Shown here one piece after another: positions 6,141-14,869 of a stretch of 30,321 nucleotides of DNA (positions are counted from its first letter, which is position 1; each line of letters begins with the position of its first letter). The position numbers were made by a program, and so were the translations under genes. The notes below the pieces were generated by a model. The model had not been told where the DNA came from. It ran no database searches and was given only the letters and a program-made list of their open reading frames with translations. The DNA comes from RGIG9041 sp045612565 (lineage in GTDB: Bacteria > Bacillota > Clostridia > Oscillospirales > QAKW01): NCBI GenBank assembly GCA_045612565.1, contig JAZKZG010000110.1:1-30321 (forward strand). The letters run 5' to 3'.

Positions 6141-6177
6141 ACTCGTAAGTTTTAAACTTACGAGTTTTTTATTTTTT
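6141..6177. terminator. Bidirectional terminator between tRNA-Thr and the glycosyltransferase gene
   Basis: A near-perfect palindrome (ACTCGTAAG / CTTACGAGT plus A/T pairs), followed by TTTTTTATTTTTTT on the plus strand and by TTTTTTGG on the minus strand. It starts four bases after the tRNA CCA. The last codons and the TAA stop of the convergent glycosyltransferase gene are inside the stem. Confidence 0.9.
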
Positions 6178-7246
6178 TATAGACTTTTACGAGGCCGTGA
6201 GCAAAGGCTTCGGCGCTATAATTTTGCAAAAAGCATTTTCTGCCGCCCTCTGCGAGCGCTTTTGCTTTTTCGGGGTTATTGTAAAGGTCAATAATTGCGT
6301 TTGCAAATGCATTACTATCTCCAATATCAAACATAAGAGATGTTTCGCCGTTTTTGGCAATCTCGGAAAATCCCTCGGTATTGCTTGTAACCGCTGGCAA
6401 TCCTGCACTCCAACTTTCGACAAGTGAGAGTCCGAAACTCTCGTGTTTTGATGCAATAAAATAAAGATCCATTGCCCGATATGCACGTTCAGGGTCATAA
6501 ACCATTCCTGCAAATATACATTTATTATAAATACCGAGTTTTTTTGCAAGTGATTTCATTTTATTAAGAGTGATTCCATCCCCACAAAGTAAAAAAACAA
6601 TTTCATCACAGCTGTCGCAGACCTTTTTTGCAGTGAACAAAAATGTTTCATAGTCTTTTTCGGGCGAAAAGCGTGCAACACAGCCGACAACGTACTTTGA
6701 CGGATCGATACCAAAGCTTATTTTACTTTTTTCACGAAGGTCGGCATTGGGAATACCAACGTCCCCCACCCCATTTTTGACTGTGAAGATTTTGTTTTTA
6801 TTAAAGCCGAGGTCGACGAGGTTTTGAAAAGCGGCATCGGACACGGCAATTGCATATCCGCCCATAGCACGATAAAGAAATTTATCGACAAATCCCCTGA
6901 CACCTGAGCCAGCATACGACAGAGTGTGTTTTGTAAAAACAGATTTACATATACCGCGCGCAGCAATTCTTGCAGATGCGCTGCCATGTGCGTGAACTAT
7001 GTCATATTTACCTTTTTTGATTATTTTACGTATCACCGAAACCGAAGATATATCGAGTGATTTATCAGGAGCAATATCTGCCTCGATAATATTTGCATTA
7101 TGCATAAGATTTTTTGCTGAGGAATTTTTAGGCAGAACCACAGTCTGCTCTATTCCATCTATGTTGCAAAATTCAAGACAGGTTGCAACATAGGTCCCGG
7201 CTCCGCCAATATTTGTATCAGTTAAAACGTGAAGTACTTTTATCAT
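6158..7246 (-). CDS. GT4-family glycosyltransferase (group 1)
   Basis: A 362-residue GT-B fold glycosyltransferase that would transfer a sugar from a nucleotide donor to a lipid or envelope glycan acceptor. The N-terminal half has the acceptor-domain TDTNIGGAGTYVA loop and HGSASARIAARG. The C-terminal donor domain has GCVARFSPEKDYE and the retaining EX7E motif in ESFGLSLVESW. The acceptor and linkage cannot be read. The start is the ATG of MIKVLHV with GAGGATAT upstream; 26 upstream codons of open frame lie over the end of the preceding gene and are rejected. It is the last gene of a long minus-strand run, 7 bases after the membrane protein gene, and its stop lies in the terminator stem. Confidence 0.87.
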   Translation of the reverse strand: MIKVLHVLTDTNIGGAGTYVATCLEFCNIDGIEQTVVLPKNSSAKNLMHNANIIEADIAPDKSLDISSVSVIRKIIKKGKYDIVHAHGSASARIAARGICKSVFTKHTLSYAGSGVRGFVDKFLYRAMGGYAIAVSDAAFQNLVDLGFNKNKIFTVKNGVGDVGIPNADLREKSKISFGIDPSKYVVGCVARFSPEKDYETFLFTAKKVCDSCDEIVFLLCGDGITLNKMKSLAKKLGIYNKCIFAGMVYDPERAYRAMDLYFIASKHESFGLSLVESWSAGLPAVTSNTEGFSEIAKNGETSLMFDIGDSNAFANAIIDLYNNPEKAKALAEGGRKCFLQNYSAEAFAHGLVKVYKKIKNS

Positions 7247-7253
7247 AATATCC

Positions 7254-8051
7254 TCATTCGAACTGTTTGTTATAAGGTAATTCTTCTTTATATTTATATA
7301 AGAGAGCAACCGCAGACGCCGCAAGTGCCATCATAACCACCGAAACAACTATTACTGCAATTATACTTACTGATGCAAACAAAAAAACGCTTATCATAAT
7401 ATGCTCACAAAATGCTGTTATTAAATATACAATAAGGGTGCTTTTTTTGCTGTAAGGCAGAGTTGCGTGTTGAGTCATAAATTCTGCAATTATAATGCAA
7501 AGAGCAGTGTAAACCGCAAAAACAAGTGAAACAAGCGCAACCGAGAGCGGTGATGCAAACGATGATATTACCGAACCGTCCGCAAAAAACAACGCGTTGT
7601 TGTCAAACGAAACAAGTGACGAGCGCATACTTGCCGACAAGAGCATAATGAACATAAAAAGTGAGTACAATGTTACCAAAACACAACCGCAGAGACCATA
7701 CCCCGCCAAAAATGACTCGCCTTCATTTATTTTATCATTATTAAAATATATAGCGTTCAATAAAAAATAACGGATTGCACTGACAGCTGCAAAAAACAAA
7801 AATGCAACTGTAAGTTTATAGATAAGTTCGGGCATAAGTTCACTCATATATGTTGTTGAGTTTTCGGAAAACGCAAACATCATTAACAAAAACATCAAAA
7901 CAAGCATAAGTATAAAAGCAAGTGCACCGAAAAAAGTATGTAACAACATCAGCTTCTTTTTGCGTATTTTGAAAGCAAAAGATGTACCGATAACAAGGGA
8001 AACTCCTATCACTACTGCAAGAGCATAAAAAATCAGTGATTTTATAATCAT
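7254..8051 (-). CDS. Polytopic membrane protein of unknown function (second of a pair)
   Basis: A protein of 265 residues with about seven or eight hydrophobic segments, short charged loops and no recognised catalytic motif. The layout of helices and of basic loops resembles the gene just upstream, so the two may be distant paralogues. A possible relation to YhfC-type membrane proteins was considered but rests only on topology. The start is taken as the ATG at 8051, which has AGGTGA 5 bases upstream; a GTG at 8060 overlapping the previous stop (GTGA) is the alternative and adds three residues. The product is probably cotranscribed with the glycosyltransferase, and envelope glycan export or assembly is one guess. 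Confidence 0.75.
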   Translation of the reverse strand: MIIKSLIFYALAVVIGVSLVIGTSFAFKIRKKKLMLLHTFFGALAFILMLVLMFLLMMFAFSENSTTYMSELMPELIYKLTVAFLFFAAVSAIRYFLLNAIYFNNDKINEGESFLAGYGLCGCVLVTLYSLFMFIMLLSASMRSSLVSFDNNALFFADGSVISSFASPLSVALVSLVFAVYTALCIIIAEFMTQHATLPYSKKSTLIVYLITAFCEHIMISVFLFASVSIIAVIVVSVVMMALAASAVALLYKYKEELPYNKQFE

Positions 8052-8056
8052 ATCAT

Positions 8057-8782
8057 TCACCTGTTTTTACTTATTTTTTTAATAAAACCATTGCCGTTTT
8101 TTAATAATACAGCCGATATTACCAAAGCAATCACATATATCAGCGAACAAACAATATACAAAAGAGCGGACGATGACGATAATACACACAAGATGACCGC
8201 AATCCAAAATATATAGTAAATTGATGAAACAGCATATGCCGCGCCTTTTGAACCGAGCAAAAGTGATTTTTCAGCAGCAAACGATAATATTGTGTACATA
8301 ATACCTGTAACAGCAATCATTATTCCTGAAAACGCCGCATAACCCGCACTCATCTCATAGCCATCAAAGAAATTTAGTGCTATGAATATAACAGCAGTTT
8401 GCGCAACAATCACACCCGCAGAAAAACCGATTGACGAGAGTTTTGTGCGTTTTTCGGACTCAACAAACTTTTTGATTGTCATCATTTTAAACGACTCACA
8501 AAAAACAAAAAGTACCGCTATCATTATTGAAAAAATAGTACCCGCAACTGCCATCCCCGATGTATCGTCTTCAAACATAAGACCCGAAAGAATGACAGAG
8601 TTTGTAAATATAAACACTATCACAACACCCAGAATACTGCCCAAAAACGAACCTATACCATAAACAATCGAATCATACGCGTACGATTTCCGTTTTTTTG
8701 ACAAGATAAAAAACAAAATAACAGCAATAGGGATTAAGAGTCCAAAAGGCAACTCCAATAATGTGAAATAGTTAAAACCCAT
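8057..8782 (-). CDS. Polytopic membrane protein of unknown function (first of a pair)
   Basis: A 241-residue integral membrane protein with about eight hydrophobic segments. Visible landmarks are a basic loop after the first helix (SKKRKS), a polar stretch ESFKMMTIKKFVESEKR (~95-111) and AEKSLLLGSKG near the sixth helix. No known family is obvious to me. The ATG at 8782 has a good AAGGAGAA site that overlaps the end of folD, and the folD stop is one base before this start. It comes immediately before a second membrane protein of similar pattern, suggesting a heteromeric pair. Confidence 0.75.
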   Translation of the reverse strand: MGFNYFTLLELPFGLLIPIAVILFFILSKKRKSYAYDSIVYGIGSFLGSILGVVIVFIFTNSVILSGLMFEDDTSGMAVAGTIFSIMIAVLFVFCESFKMMTIKKFVESEKRTKLSSIGFSAGVIVAQTAVIFIALNFFDGYEMSAGYAAFSGIMIAVTGIMYTILSFAAEKSLLLGSKGAAYAVSSIYYIFWIAVILCVLSSSSALLYIVCSLIYVIALVISAVLLKNGNGFIKKISKNR

Positions 8783-8783
8783 T

Positions 8784-9623
8784 TTAGTTCTCCTTAGATA
8801 ATTTTGCCGAAGTGAGAGTGTTTTGCATAAGCATTGCTATTGTCATAGGACCAACACCACCGGGAACGGGGGTGATATACGATGCTTTTTTTGACACGTT
8901 TTCAAAATCGACGTCACCGCAAAGTTTTCCGTCACTGTTACGGTTTATACCGACATCGACAACAACCGCACCGTCTTTTACCATATCAGCAGTAACAAAT
9001 CCTGCTCTACCGACAGCGGCAACAACAATATCAGCCTGTGACACCATTTGTGCGAGATCTTTTGTACGTGAATGACAAATTGTAACAGTTGCATTTGCGT
9101 GAAGCATAAGCATTGACATAGGTTTGCCGACAATATTACTTCTGCCGATAACAACACAGTGTTTACCCGCAACGTCAATATTATAGTATTTTAAAAGTTC
9201 CATAACACCTGCAGGTGTACAGGGCAGAAAGTCAAAATCGCCTGTCATTATCTTGCCCACATTGACAGGATTAAATGCATCAACATCCTTTGAAGAAATT
9301 ATGCGGTCAATTACAGCGGTCTCATCGATATGCTTGGGAAGCGGCATTTGAACAAGTATACCGTGCATTTCAGGATCAACATTAAGTGTATCAATCAGAG
9401 CCAATAGTTCGTCTTGTGTAGTTTCGGCAGGAAGTTCAAAGCTTTTTGAATTAAATCCACAAAATTCACACGCTTTTTTCTTGTTATTTACATACACCTG
9501 TGATGCAGGATCGTTACCGACAAGAATAACTGCAAGACCTGGTTTTATGCCGAGCTGTTCCGCCTCGGTTTTAATTTTTGTTTTTATGTACTGTGATACT
9601 TCTTTACCGTCAATTATTTTCAT
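8784..9623 (-). CDS. folD: Bifunctional methylenetetrahydrofolate dehydrogenase / cyclohydrolase FolD
   Basis: FolD interconverts 5,10-methylene-, 5,10-methenyl- and 10-formyl-tetrahydrofolate with NADP(H) in the cytoplasm. The 279-residue protein has the normal length. It carries VGNDPASQVYVNNKKKACE with Tyr44 and Lys48 at the folate active site, QMPLPKHID, DVDAFNPVN, PCTPAGVMELL, the Rossmann stretch VVIGRSNIVGKPM and the C-terminal TPVPGGVGPMTIAML. The start is the ATG at 9623 with GGAGAAGAG upstream; a TTG five codons earlier lies over that site. It overlaps the end of lgt by 14 bases, indicating translational coupling. Confidence 0.97.
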   Translation of the reverse strand: MKIIDGKEVSQYIKTKIKTEAEQLGIKPGLAVILVGNDPASQVYVNNKKKACEFCGFNSKSFELPAETTQDELLALIDTLNVDPEMHGILVQMPLPKHIDETAVIDRIISSKDVDAFNPVNVGKIMTGDFDFLPCTPAGVMELLKYYNIDVAGKHCVVIGRSNIVGKPMSMLMLHANATVTICHSRTKDLAQMVSQADIVVAAVGRAGFVTADMVKDGAVVVDVGINRNSDGKLCGDVDFENVSKKASYITPVPGGVGPMTIAMLMQNTLTSAKLSKEN

Positions 9624-10596
9624 TGTTCTCTTCTCCAAATTCTTCGTTTTCTATTTTATCGTAAATACGCTTCGCCTCGATTTCCTCAGGCGAGAGTTCA
9701 ATATTTTCAATATCCTCACGTGTTATATTAAACTGACGCTCATAATTCTGCTCGGGAGTTTCATCTTGCGAAACTTCGACAGGAATTTTGACATAGCCTG
9801 AACTCTTTTTTCTGAAAAGAATAACAACAACTACCGAAGCTACACAAAGTGCAAAAGCAAGAACCATCATTATGCGGATGCCAAAAAGTTCAAGATTAAA
9901 AGTAGGATTACGTAAAGGCTCCATAAGACCGCGGCCGAGACCGTACCAAGCCATATACCACATAAATACTTCGCCTTTGAACTTACGATAATCAAGATAG
10001 CCGCAAATAAGAACAAGTCCTATTACATTCCAAAGGATTTCATAAAGGAAGAGCGGATGAACAAGTTCACTTGCTCCCTCTCCGAAATATCCAATACCCA
10101 TAGCCCACGGCAAGTTTGTTTTTATGCCGTAAACTTCAATATTTACAAAATTGCCCCATCTGCCGATAATCTGACCAATTAAAAGTCCGATTGCCATAAG
10201 GTCAAGCATTGAACCGAAATCACATTTTTTAATTTTACAAATCGTAAACACTGACAGTGCAGAAAAAATTATTCCGCCGTATATTGCAATACCGCCGTTC
10301 CAGATGGAAATGACATCCATAAACGAGTCAAAACTCTCGAGGTCACCCAAAACATATGTAAGACGTGCGCCTATAAAACCTATAGGCAAGGTATATAAAA
10401 GACAATCTAAAAAGTCATCTTCTACAATACCAAAACGGTGTCTCAACTTATTGCAGACAAAAAAAGCAACAAGAATACCGATGCAAATGATGATAGCATA
10501 CCATCTTACTGAAATGTTTTCACCGATTTTAAAGGCAACAGGGTTTAGTTTTATTTCGCCAATACCAAGGTTGGGAAAAGAAACAGAATTATACAA
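9610..10596 (-). CDS. lgt: Prolipoprotein diacylglyceryl transferase
   Basis: Lgt transfers diacylglycerol from phosphatidylglycerol to the lipobox cysteine of prolipoproteins in the membrane. The protein has about seven membrane helices, the RWYAII segment after the first strand, WNGGIAIYGG, and the Lgt signature GRWGNFVNIE (~145-154), with the HPLFLYE and GLGRGLMEPLR motifs further on. The C-terminal ~70 residues are an unusual acidic tail rich in Glu and Asn. I take the TTG at 10596 as start because AGGAG lies 9 bases upstream; the GTG at 10605 touches that site. The start nearly overlaps the stop of the M16 gene. It would act on the lipoproteins encoded near the right edge. Confidence 0.95.
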   Translation of the reverse strand: MYNSVSFPNLGIGEIKLNPVAFKIGENISVRWYAIIICIGILVAFFVCNKLRHRFGIVEDDFLDCLLYTLPIGFIGARLTYVLGDLESFDSFMDVISIWNGGIAIYGGIIFSALSVFTICKIKKCDFGSMLDLMAIGLLIGQIIGRWGNFVNIEVYGIKTNLPWAMGIGYFGEGASELVHPLFLYEILWNVIGLVLICGYLDYRKFKGEVFMWYMAWYGLGRGLMEPLRNPTFNLELFGIRIMMVLAFALCVASVVVVILFRKKSSGYVKIPVEVSQDETPEQNYERQFNITREDIENIELSPEEIEAKRIYDKIENEEFGEENNENN

Positions 10597-10601
10597 AAAA
10601 A

Positions 10602-11870
10602 TCACTCTCCTTTTATAATAGACATTGCAATATCAAGCGGCTTGAACAATTTGTTTGCGCGAGATATTATATCTTCTTTTGTAATTTCTTTAAGCGCACG
10701 TGCGCAGTCAAACGGGTCACTACCCGAAAAATGTGAGTTAACAAGCACATTTACAATACTTGAAACATTATCGTACGAATCGACAATATTGCCGTAAACA
10801 GTGTTTCGTACCTGTATAAAGCGTTCGTCACTGATGCCGTTTTTGAAAAAGTTATCAATCTCTTCAATAATAGCATCGCGTACCAACTGAGGTTTGTCGC
10901 TCTCACCTGCAAAAAAGTAAAACGCAAATGTATTGGACAGTTCATAATCCGCATCAAAATCGGAATTGATAATACCCGCATCATAAAGTTTTTTATAAAA
11001 CGGTGTTGACTGACCGAACATTATCTCGGTGAGCATCTCAACTTCCATTTCTTTTTTAACAAGGTCATAACCGCAAAGTTCAGTATCGTTATCTTTTATA
11101 CCAATATAAAAGAGCGGACGTGATACAGGCATTATTTTTTCTGTATATTCTTTCACAACACCCTGAGGCTCACGAGGAATAATCTGATTTATCTTTTTAC
11201 CACTGCTGTTTTTAAGGCATTTATCACATACTTTTAAAATTTCCTGTTCATCAATATCACCTGAGATGCACAGCACCATATTTGAATAATCATAAAAAGT
11301 GTTATAGCACGACATCAAGGTATCTACTGTGATTGGAGTTATATCTTCAACCGTTCCTGCGATATCATATTTTACAGGGTGTGTGCCGTAAAGACAGTTT
11401 ACAAGACCAAAATAACCCTGCCACGACGGCTCATCTTCATACATCTTTATTTCCTGACCTATGATGCCTTTTTCTTTTTCAACATTTTCATCGGTCAAGT
11501 ACGGATTGGAAATGAAAGACAACAATATCTCCAGGTTTTTTTCAAAGTCGGTTGAGCAGGTAAAATAGTATGCTGTTTTATCGTTAGATGTGAATGCATT
11601 TGCCTTTGCACCTGTTTTGGCATAAAAATCAAACGCATTTCCCTGTTTACCTTCAAAAAGTTTATGCTCTAAGAAGTGGGCAGTACCGTTTGGTACCGTA
11701 ACCGTTTTTCCGTCACATTCAAACTGACGGTTTATTGAACCGAACTTTGTGGAAATCATTGCACATTTACGGCTTTTGCCCGGTTTTTTTATTATAATTA
11801 TCTGAAGGCCTGAGCTATGAGTGTGATAAAGACAGTTTTCTCCAAGAATTTCACTGTAATTACTGTGCAT
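10602..11870 (-). CDS. M16-family zinc peptidase (YmfH-like, catalytic partner)
   Basis: A 422-residue member of the insulinase/processing-peptidase family. The zinc-binding HFLEH motif at residues 65-69 is intact (HxxEH, inverted zincin), followed about 65-70 residues later by EKEKGIIGQE, the region that provides the third ligand. The C-terminal half is the usual inactive repeat domain. In Bacillus the pair YmfF/YmfH (linked by annotation to EF-P modification) has the same arrangement, one partner active and one not. The gene starts at an ATG with AGGAGGAGAG upstream and overlaps the upstream partner by 11 bases, consistent with assembly of a heterodimer. The substrate is unknown. Confidence 0.9.
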   Translation of the reverse strand: MHSNYSEILGENCLYHTHSSGLQIIIIKKPGKSRKCAMISTKFGSINRQFECDGKTVTVPNGTAHFLEHKLFEGKQGNAFDFYAKTGAKANAFTSNDKTAYYFTCSTDFEKNLEILLSFISNPYLTDENVEKEKGIIGQEIKMYEDEPSWQGYFGLVNCLYGTHPVKYDIAGTVEDITPITVDTLMSCYNTFYDYSNMVLCISGDIDEQEILKVCDKCLKNSSGKKINQIIPREPQGVVKEYTEKIMPVSRPLFYIGIKDNDTELCGYDLVKKEMEVEMLTEIMFGQSTPFYKKLYDAGIINSDFDADYELSNTFAFYFFAGESDKPQLVRDAIIEEIDNFFKNGISDERFIQVRNTVYGNIVDSYDNVSSIVNVLVNSHFSGSDPFDCARALKEITKEDIISRANKLFKPLDIAMSIIKGE

Positions 11871-13137
11871 TTTGCTCTCCTCCTGTTCCTTTTAATAAAT
11901 AAACTGTATCAAGTTCTATATCCTGTGCGGCTGCAATCACACGCTCAAGAGTTACCGCTTTTACCTGTTCAATTTGTTCATCGCGAGAAAGTTCTATTCC
12001 CGAAAGACTGAATACAACACGATTAGCAATAAGACTTGCAAGTGAGTCACCTATTTGCACATACGAATCGATAAGACTTGCTTTTGCATTATCAAACTCC
12101 TCTTGAGTAATGTCACCACTCTTGACCTGTTCAAGTTGATACAAAATTTCGTCATGTGCTTTTTGATAGTTGCAAGTTTCTATACCGCTGTAAACAAACA
12201 TTACATTTTTTAAAGAGTCAATCGTACTTGCACAGTAGTAGCAAAGTGACAAACGTTCACGGACATTATTAAACAGTTTTGATGTAGCACTCGAACCGTA
12301 GATTACATTAAAAAGACGTGTTGCAAAAGGATCTTTTTTTGCTGCATCCCCAAGTCTGAAACCAAGATTTAGTTTGCTTTGCGCAACCGGCATTGGTTCG
12401 GTTTTATATACCGCCTCTGCAACAGTGTTATTTACCAATGTCTTATATACGGGTCGGTCATCGGCATCAAGCGCATTTGTGAGAGGTTTAAAAAGCAATT
12501 CAGTGTCAAGTTTACCACCCGCATAACAGATATGAATCATTGAATTTTTAAGAATGTCAGTAAAATAATTATAAAGACTTTCAGGCGTTATTGTATCAAT
12601 AACATCGGGATCACCCTGTTCATAGATACCATAAATATCATCTTTAAACATAGTCTGTCTACATTTTTCAAGTGAATAAAGACGTTTATCGTTTATAAGT
12701 GATGCAATTTTATCTTTAAGATTACGTTTTTCTTGCTCAACAAACGATGGCAAAAACGCACCATCCTGCAATAGCGGCTCGAAAAGTGTGCTATAAATAA
12801 GCGACACCATATTTTGTGAAACTTTTTCACCGTCAAGAGTATAACGGTCATCAATAAATGCGGTTGTAAGTGAAAGACGGTGAAAATCACCTGTTTTGGA
12901 CGTTGAAACACCAAAAGATGCTCCGTAGTTTTGATCCAAAAACGCACCGATTCTATCCATCTGACCAAACTTTGCATTGCCACGTTTAAGTACAGATGAT
13001 AAGAGCGACAAATATGATGAATATGTTTTATCAAGAGGTACAAAAAGTTCAACAGTTATACACGCTGTTTTAAAATTGTCACAAAAAATATCGTGACAGA
13101 CAATACCTGATTGTGTTTTGTATGTTTTATATTCCAT
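11860..13137 (-). CDS. M16-family protein lacking the zinc motif (YmfF-like partner)
   Basis: A 425-residue M16-fold protein. In place of HxxEH the equivalent N-terminal segment reads SLLSSVLKRGNAKFGQ, so no zinc site is present and the protein should be catalytically inactive. The family fold is recognisable from YGASFGVSTSKTGDFHRL, the central domain and NNVRERLSLCYY, typical of the substrate-binding half of M16 enzymes. The direct neighbour downstream has the intact motif, so these form an active/inactive pair like YmfF/YmfH. The ATG at 13137 has GAGG about 8 bases upstream. No terminator separates it from the Rnf genes upstream. Confidence 0.88.
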   Translation of the reverse strand: MEYKTYKTQSGIVCHDIFCDNFKTACITVELFVPLDKTYSSYLSLLSSVLKRGNAKFGQMDRIGAFLDQNYGASFGVSTSKTGDFHRLSLTTAFIDDRYTLDGEKVSQNMVSLIYSTLFEPLLQDGAFLPSFVEQEKRNLKDKIASLINDKRLYSLEKCRQTMFKDDIYGIYEQGDPDVIDTITPESLYNYFTDILKNSMIHICYAGGKLDTELLFKPLTNALDADDRPVYKTLVNNTVAEAVYKTEPMPVAQSKLNLGFRLGDAAKKDPFATRLFNVIYGSSATSKLFNNVRERLSLCYYCASTIDSLKNVMFVYSGIETCNYQKAHDEILYQLEQVKSGDITQEEFDNAKASLIDSYVQIGDSLASLIANRVVFSLSGIELSRDEQIEQVKAVTLERVIAAAQDIELDTVYLLKGTGGEQNAQ

Positions 13138-13188
13138 TAAATTGCCTCACTGAAATTTATTTATAATTATTATGGTTTTTTTCAAAAA

Positions 13189-13473
13189 CTATATTATTGA
13201 TTTTAGTGACTGAATAAAATTCTCATATGTATCATTAAAAGAATAGTATGGCGAAGGGTTACCGCCGTTTGTGCTTTTACACTGATTATCGCAATATTCC
13301 TCACCCAATGCAAAAAGTTCACCCAATGAAATATCAATTCCTGCCATTTTTGCAATATTGCAAAAATTATAAAGAGGGTCTGACGTTTGGGTCGTCTCAA
13401 TCAATTGATTTTTGAGTCCGGGATCGGTTTTACAGAGTTCGGTTAATTTATCAAGTTTTATAAATGTATTCAT
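13189..13473 (-). CDS. Nif11-like small protein coupled to rnfB
   Basis: A 94-residue soluble protein. Residues ~1-58 (ELCKTDPGLKNQLIE through NIAKMAGIDISLGELFALGEE) match the helical Nif11-like leader pattern in which a DPxLxxxL segment is followed by A.xAGxDIS.xEL. A C-terminal tail contains KSTNGGNPSPYYSFND. There are four cysteines, including CDNQC. Nif11-type domains occur as RiPP precursor leaders and as free proteins near redox genes; no modification enzyme is near, so the function here is unknown. The start is the ATG at 13473, one base after the rnfB stop, with no clear ribosome binding site, suggesting coupled translation. A TTG five codons earlier is the alternative. Confidence 0.7.
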   Translation of the reverse strand: MNTFIKLDKLTELCKTDPGLKNQLIETTQTSDPLYNFCNIAKMAGIDISLGELFALGEEYCDNQCKSTNGGNPSPYYSFNDTYENFIQSLKSII

Positions 13474-13474
13474 A

Positions 13475-14266
13475 TTAGTTGATTTCAATTATATTTATAG
13501 GGCATTTATCAACACAAGCACCGCAAACCGTACAAAGTTTACTGTCTACTACTGCTAAATTATCAATAACCTTTATTGCATCAAACTGACAGGTCTTTTC
13601 ACAGATTTTGCAACCAATACAACCAAGTTTGCAATGTTTTTTGGTAACAGCACCTTTATCGTGACTTGAACAGGCAACAAAAGCCTTAACAGGCATAGTA
13701 ACAACATCAATAACCTGTTTAGGACATGCTTTTACACACACACCGCAACCGATACAAGTATTTTTATCAACAGTCGCAACACCGAGAACAACCTTTATTG
13801 CACCTGTAGGACACACTTTCGTACAGTTACCAAGACCGACACAGCCATATCTACAATCCATAGGACCATCAAGAAGACGTGCAGCCGCTTCACAATCGAT
13901 AATACCCTGATATTTGTATTTATGCAATGAAACGGTATTACCACCGTAACACTTTACATAAGCAGTCTTTTTCTCAGCATAAACGGGTTCTATACCCATT
14001 ATCTCGGACATTATTTTTACTTCATCGGCACCGCAACCGCCACAAAGAGTAAGCGAAGCGCCCTTATATACAATAGCCTCGGCATAGTTAGCACAGCCGG
14101 GATAGCCACAACCGCCACAGTTTGCACCTGGGAAACACGCGGCTATTCTTTCGACACGGTCATCTTCTTTAAAATAAAATCTTTGTGATGCATACCAGAG
14201 CGCTGCGCCGAGTATAAAACCGATAGCAGCAAGGACACCACCCGCAATTAAAACTTCTTTTATCAT
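13475..14266 (-). CDS. rnfB: Rnf complex subunit B, polyferredoxin
   Basis: RnfB is the entry subunit that takes electrons from reduced ferredoxin. The 263-residue protein has an N-terminal membrane helix (~5-25) and the four-cysteine ANCGGCGYPGC cluster motif (~48-58). It is followed by several CxxCxxCxxxCP ferredoxin motifs, for example CIGCGVCVKACP, CIGCKICEKTC and CTVCGACVDKCP. The cysteine content indicates multiple [4Fe-4S] clusters. It is the last subunit gene in rnfCDGEAB and starts at an ATG behind AGGGGGTG, 15 bases after rnfA. Confidence 0.97.
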   Translation of the reverse strand: MIKEVLIAGGVLAAIGFILGAALWYASQRFYFKEDDRVERIAACFPGANCGGCGYPGCANYAEAIVYKGASLTLCGGCGADEVKIMSEIMGIEPVYAEKKTAYVKCYGGNTVSLHKYKYQGIIDCEAAARLLDGPMDCRYGCVGLGNCTKVCPTGAIKVVLGVATVDKNTCIGCGVCVKACPKQVIDVVTMPVKAFVACSSHDKGAVTKKHCKLGCIGCKICEKTCQFDAIKVIDNLAVVDSKLCTVCGACVDKCPINIIEIN

Positions 14267-14281
14267 CCGGCACCCCCTGCA

Positions 14282-14869
14282 CTAAAACTGCATACCCGAA
14301 AAGCCCATAAACGCAAACGACAAAAGTGCTGCTGTGATAAGAGCTATCGGGAAGCCCTGGAACGGTTTTGGTATATCACAATATTCAATTCGCTCACGGA
14401 CACAGGCGAAAATCCAGATTGCAAGTGTAAAACCAAGAGCACAAAACAGTCCGTTTAAAACCGAAAACAATAGTGTATATTCCTCGGTTATATTTGTAAG
14501 AGCAACACCGAGAACTGCGCAGTTCGTGGTAATAAGCGGGAGATAAATTCCAAGTGCACTGTAAAGCGAAGGAATTAATTTTTTGAGTGCCATCTCGACA
14601 AACTGCACGAGTGCCGCAATTATGAGAATAAATGCTAATGTACGAAGATAGCCAAGTCCCAACGGCATTAACACAAAGTGATAAACAAGCCAGGTAACAA
14701 GTGAAGAGATTGTCATTATGAATGTGACCGAAAAACCCATACCAAGCGCAGTATCGTTTTTTTTGGATACACCAAGGAAAGGACAGATACCTAAAAATTT
14801 AACAAGACAAAGATTCTCTATCAGAATGGCATTGATTGCAAAAACAAAGATTGACGAAAAAGACACCAT
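14282..14869 (-). CDS. rnfA: Rnf complex subunit A
   Basis: A 195-residue integral membrane subunit with six predicted helices, part of the ion-conducting core with RnfE. Family motifs are present: NAILIENLCLVKFLGICPFLG near the N-terminus, including the cysteine thought to help ligate the intramembrane iron-sulfur centre, and LPLITTNCAVLGVAL in the second half. The start ATG overlaps the rnfE stop by one base (TAATG) and has AGGCGGTG upstream. Confidence 0.97.
   Translation of the reverse strand: MVSFSSIFVFAINAILIENLCLVKFLGICPFLGVSKKNDTALGMGFSVTFIMTISSLVTWLVYHFVLMPLGLGYLRTLAFILIIAALVQFVEMALKKLIPSLYSALGIYLPLITTNCAVLGVALTNITEEYTLLFSVLNGLFCALGFTLAIWIFACVRERIEYCDIPKPFQGFPIALITAALLSFAFMGFSGMQF

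Noticed and set aside
7247..7324. 26-codon upstream extension of the glycosyltransferase
   Set aside because: It overlaps the end of the preceding gene; the family normally begins at the MIKVLHV strand, and GAGGATAT precedes that ATG.
13138..13188. Possible promoter in front of the M16 pair
   Set aside because: A TATAAA box is present on the minus strand but its best 17-base-spaced -35 (TTTTTG) is poor, so no promoter is called.
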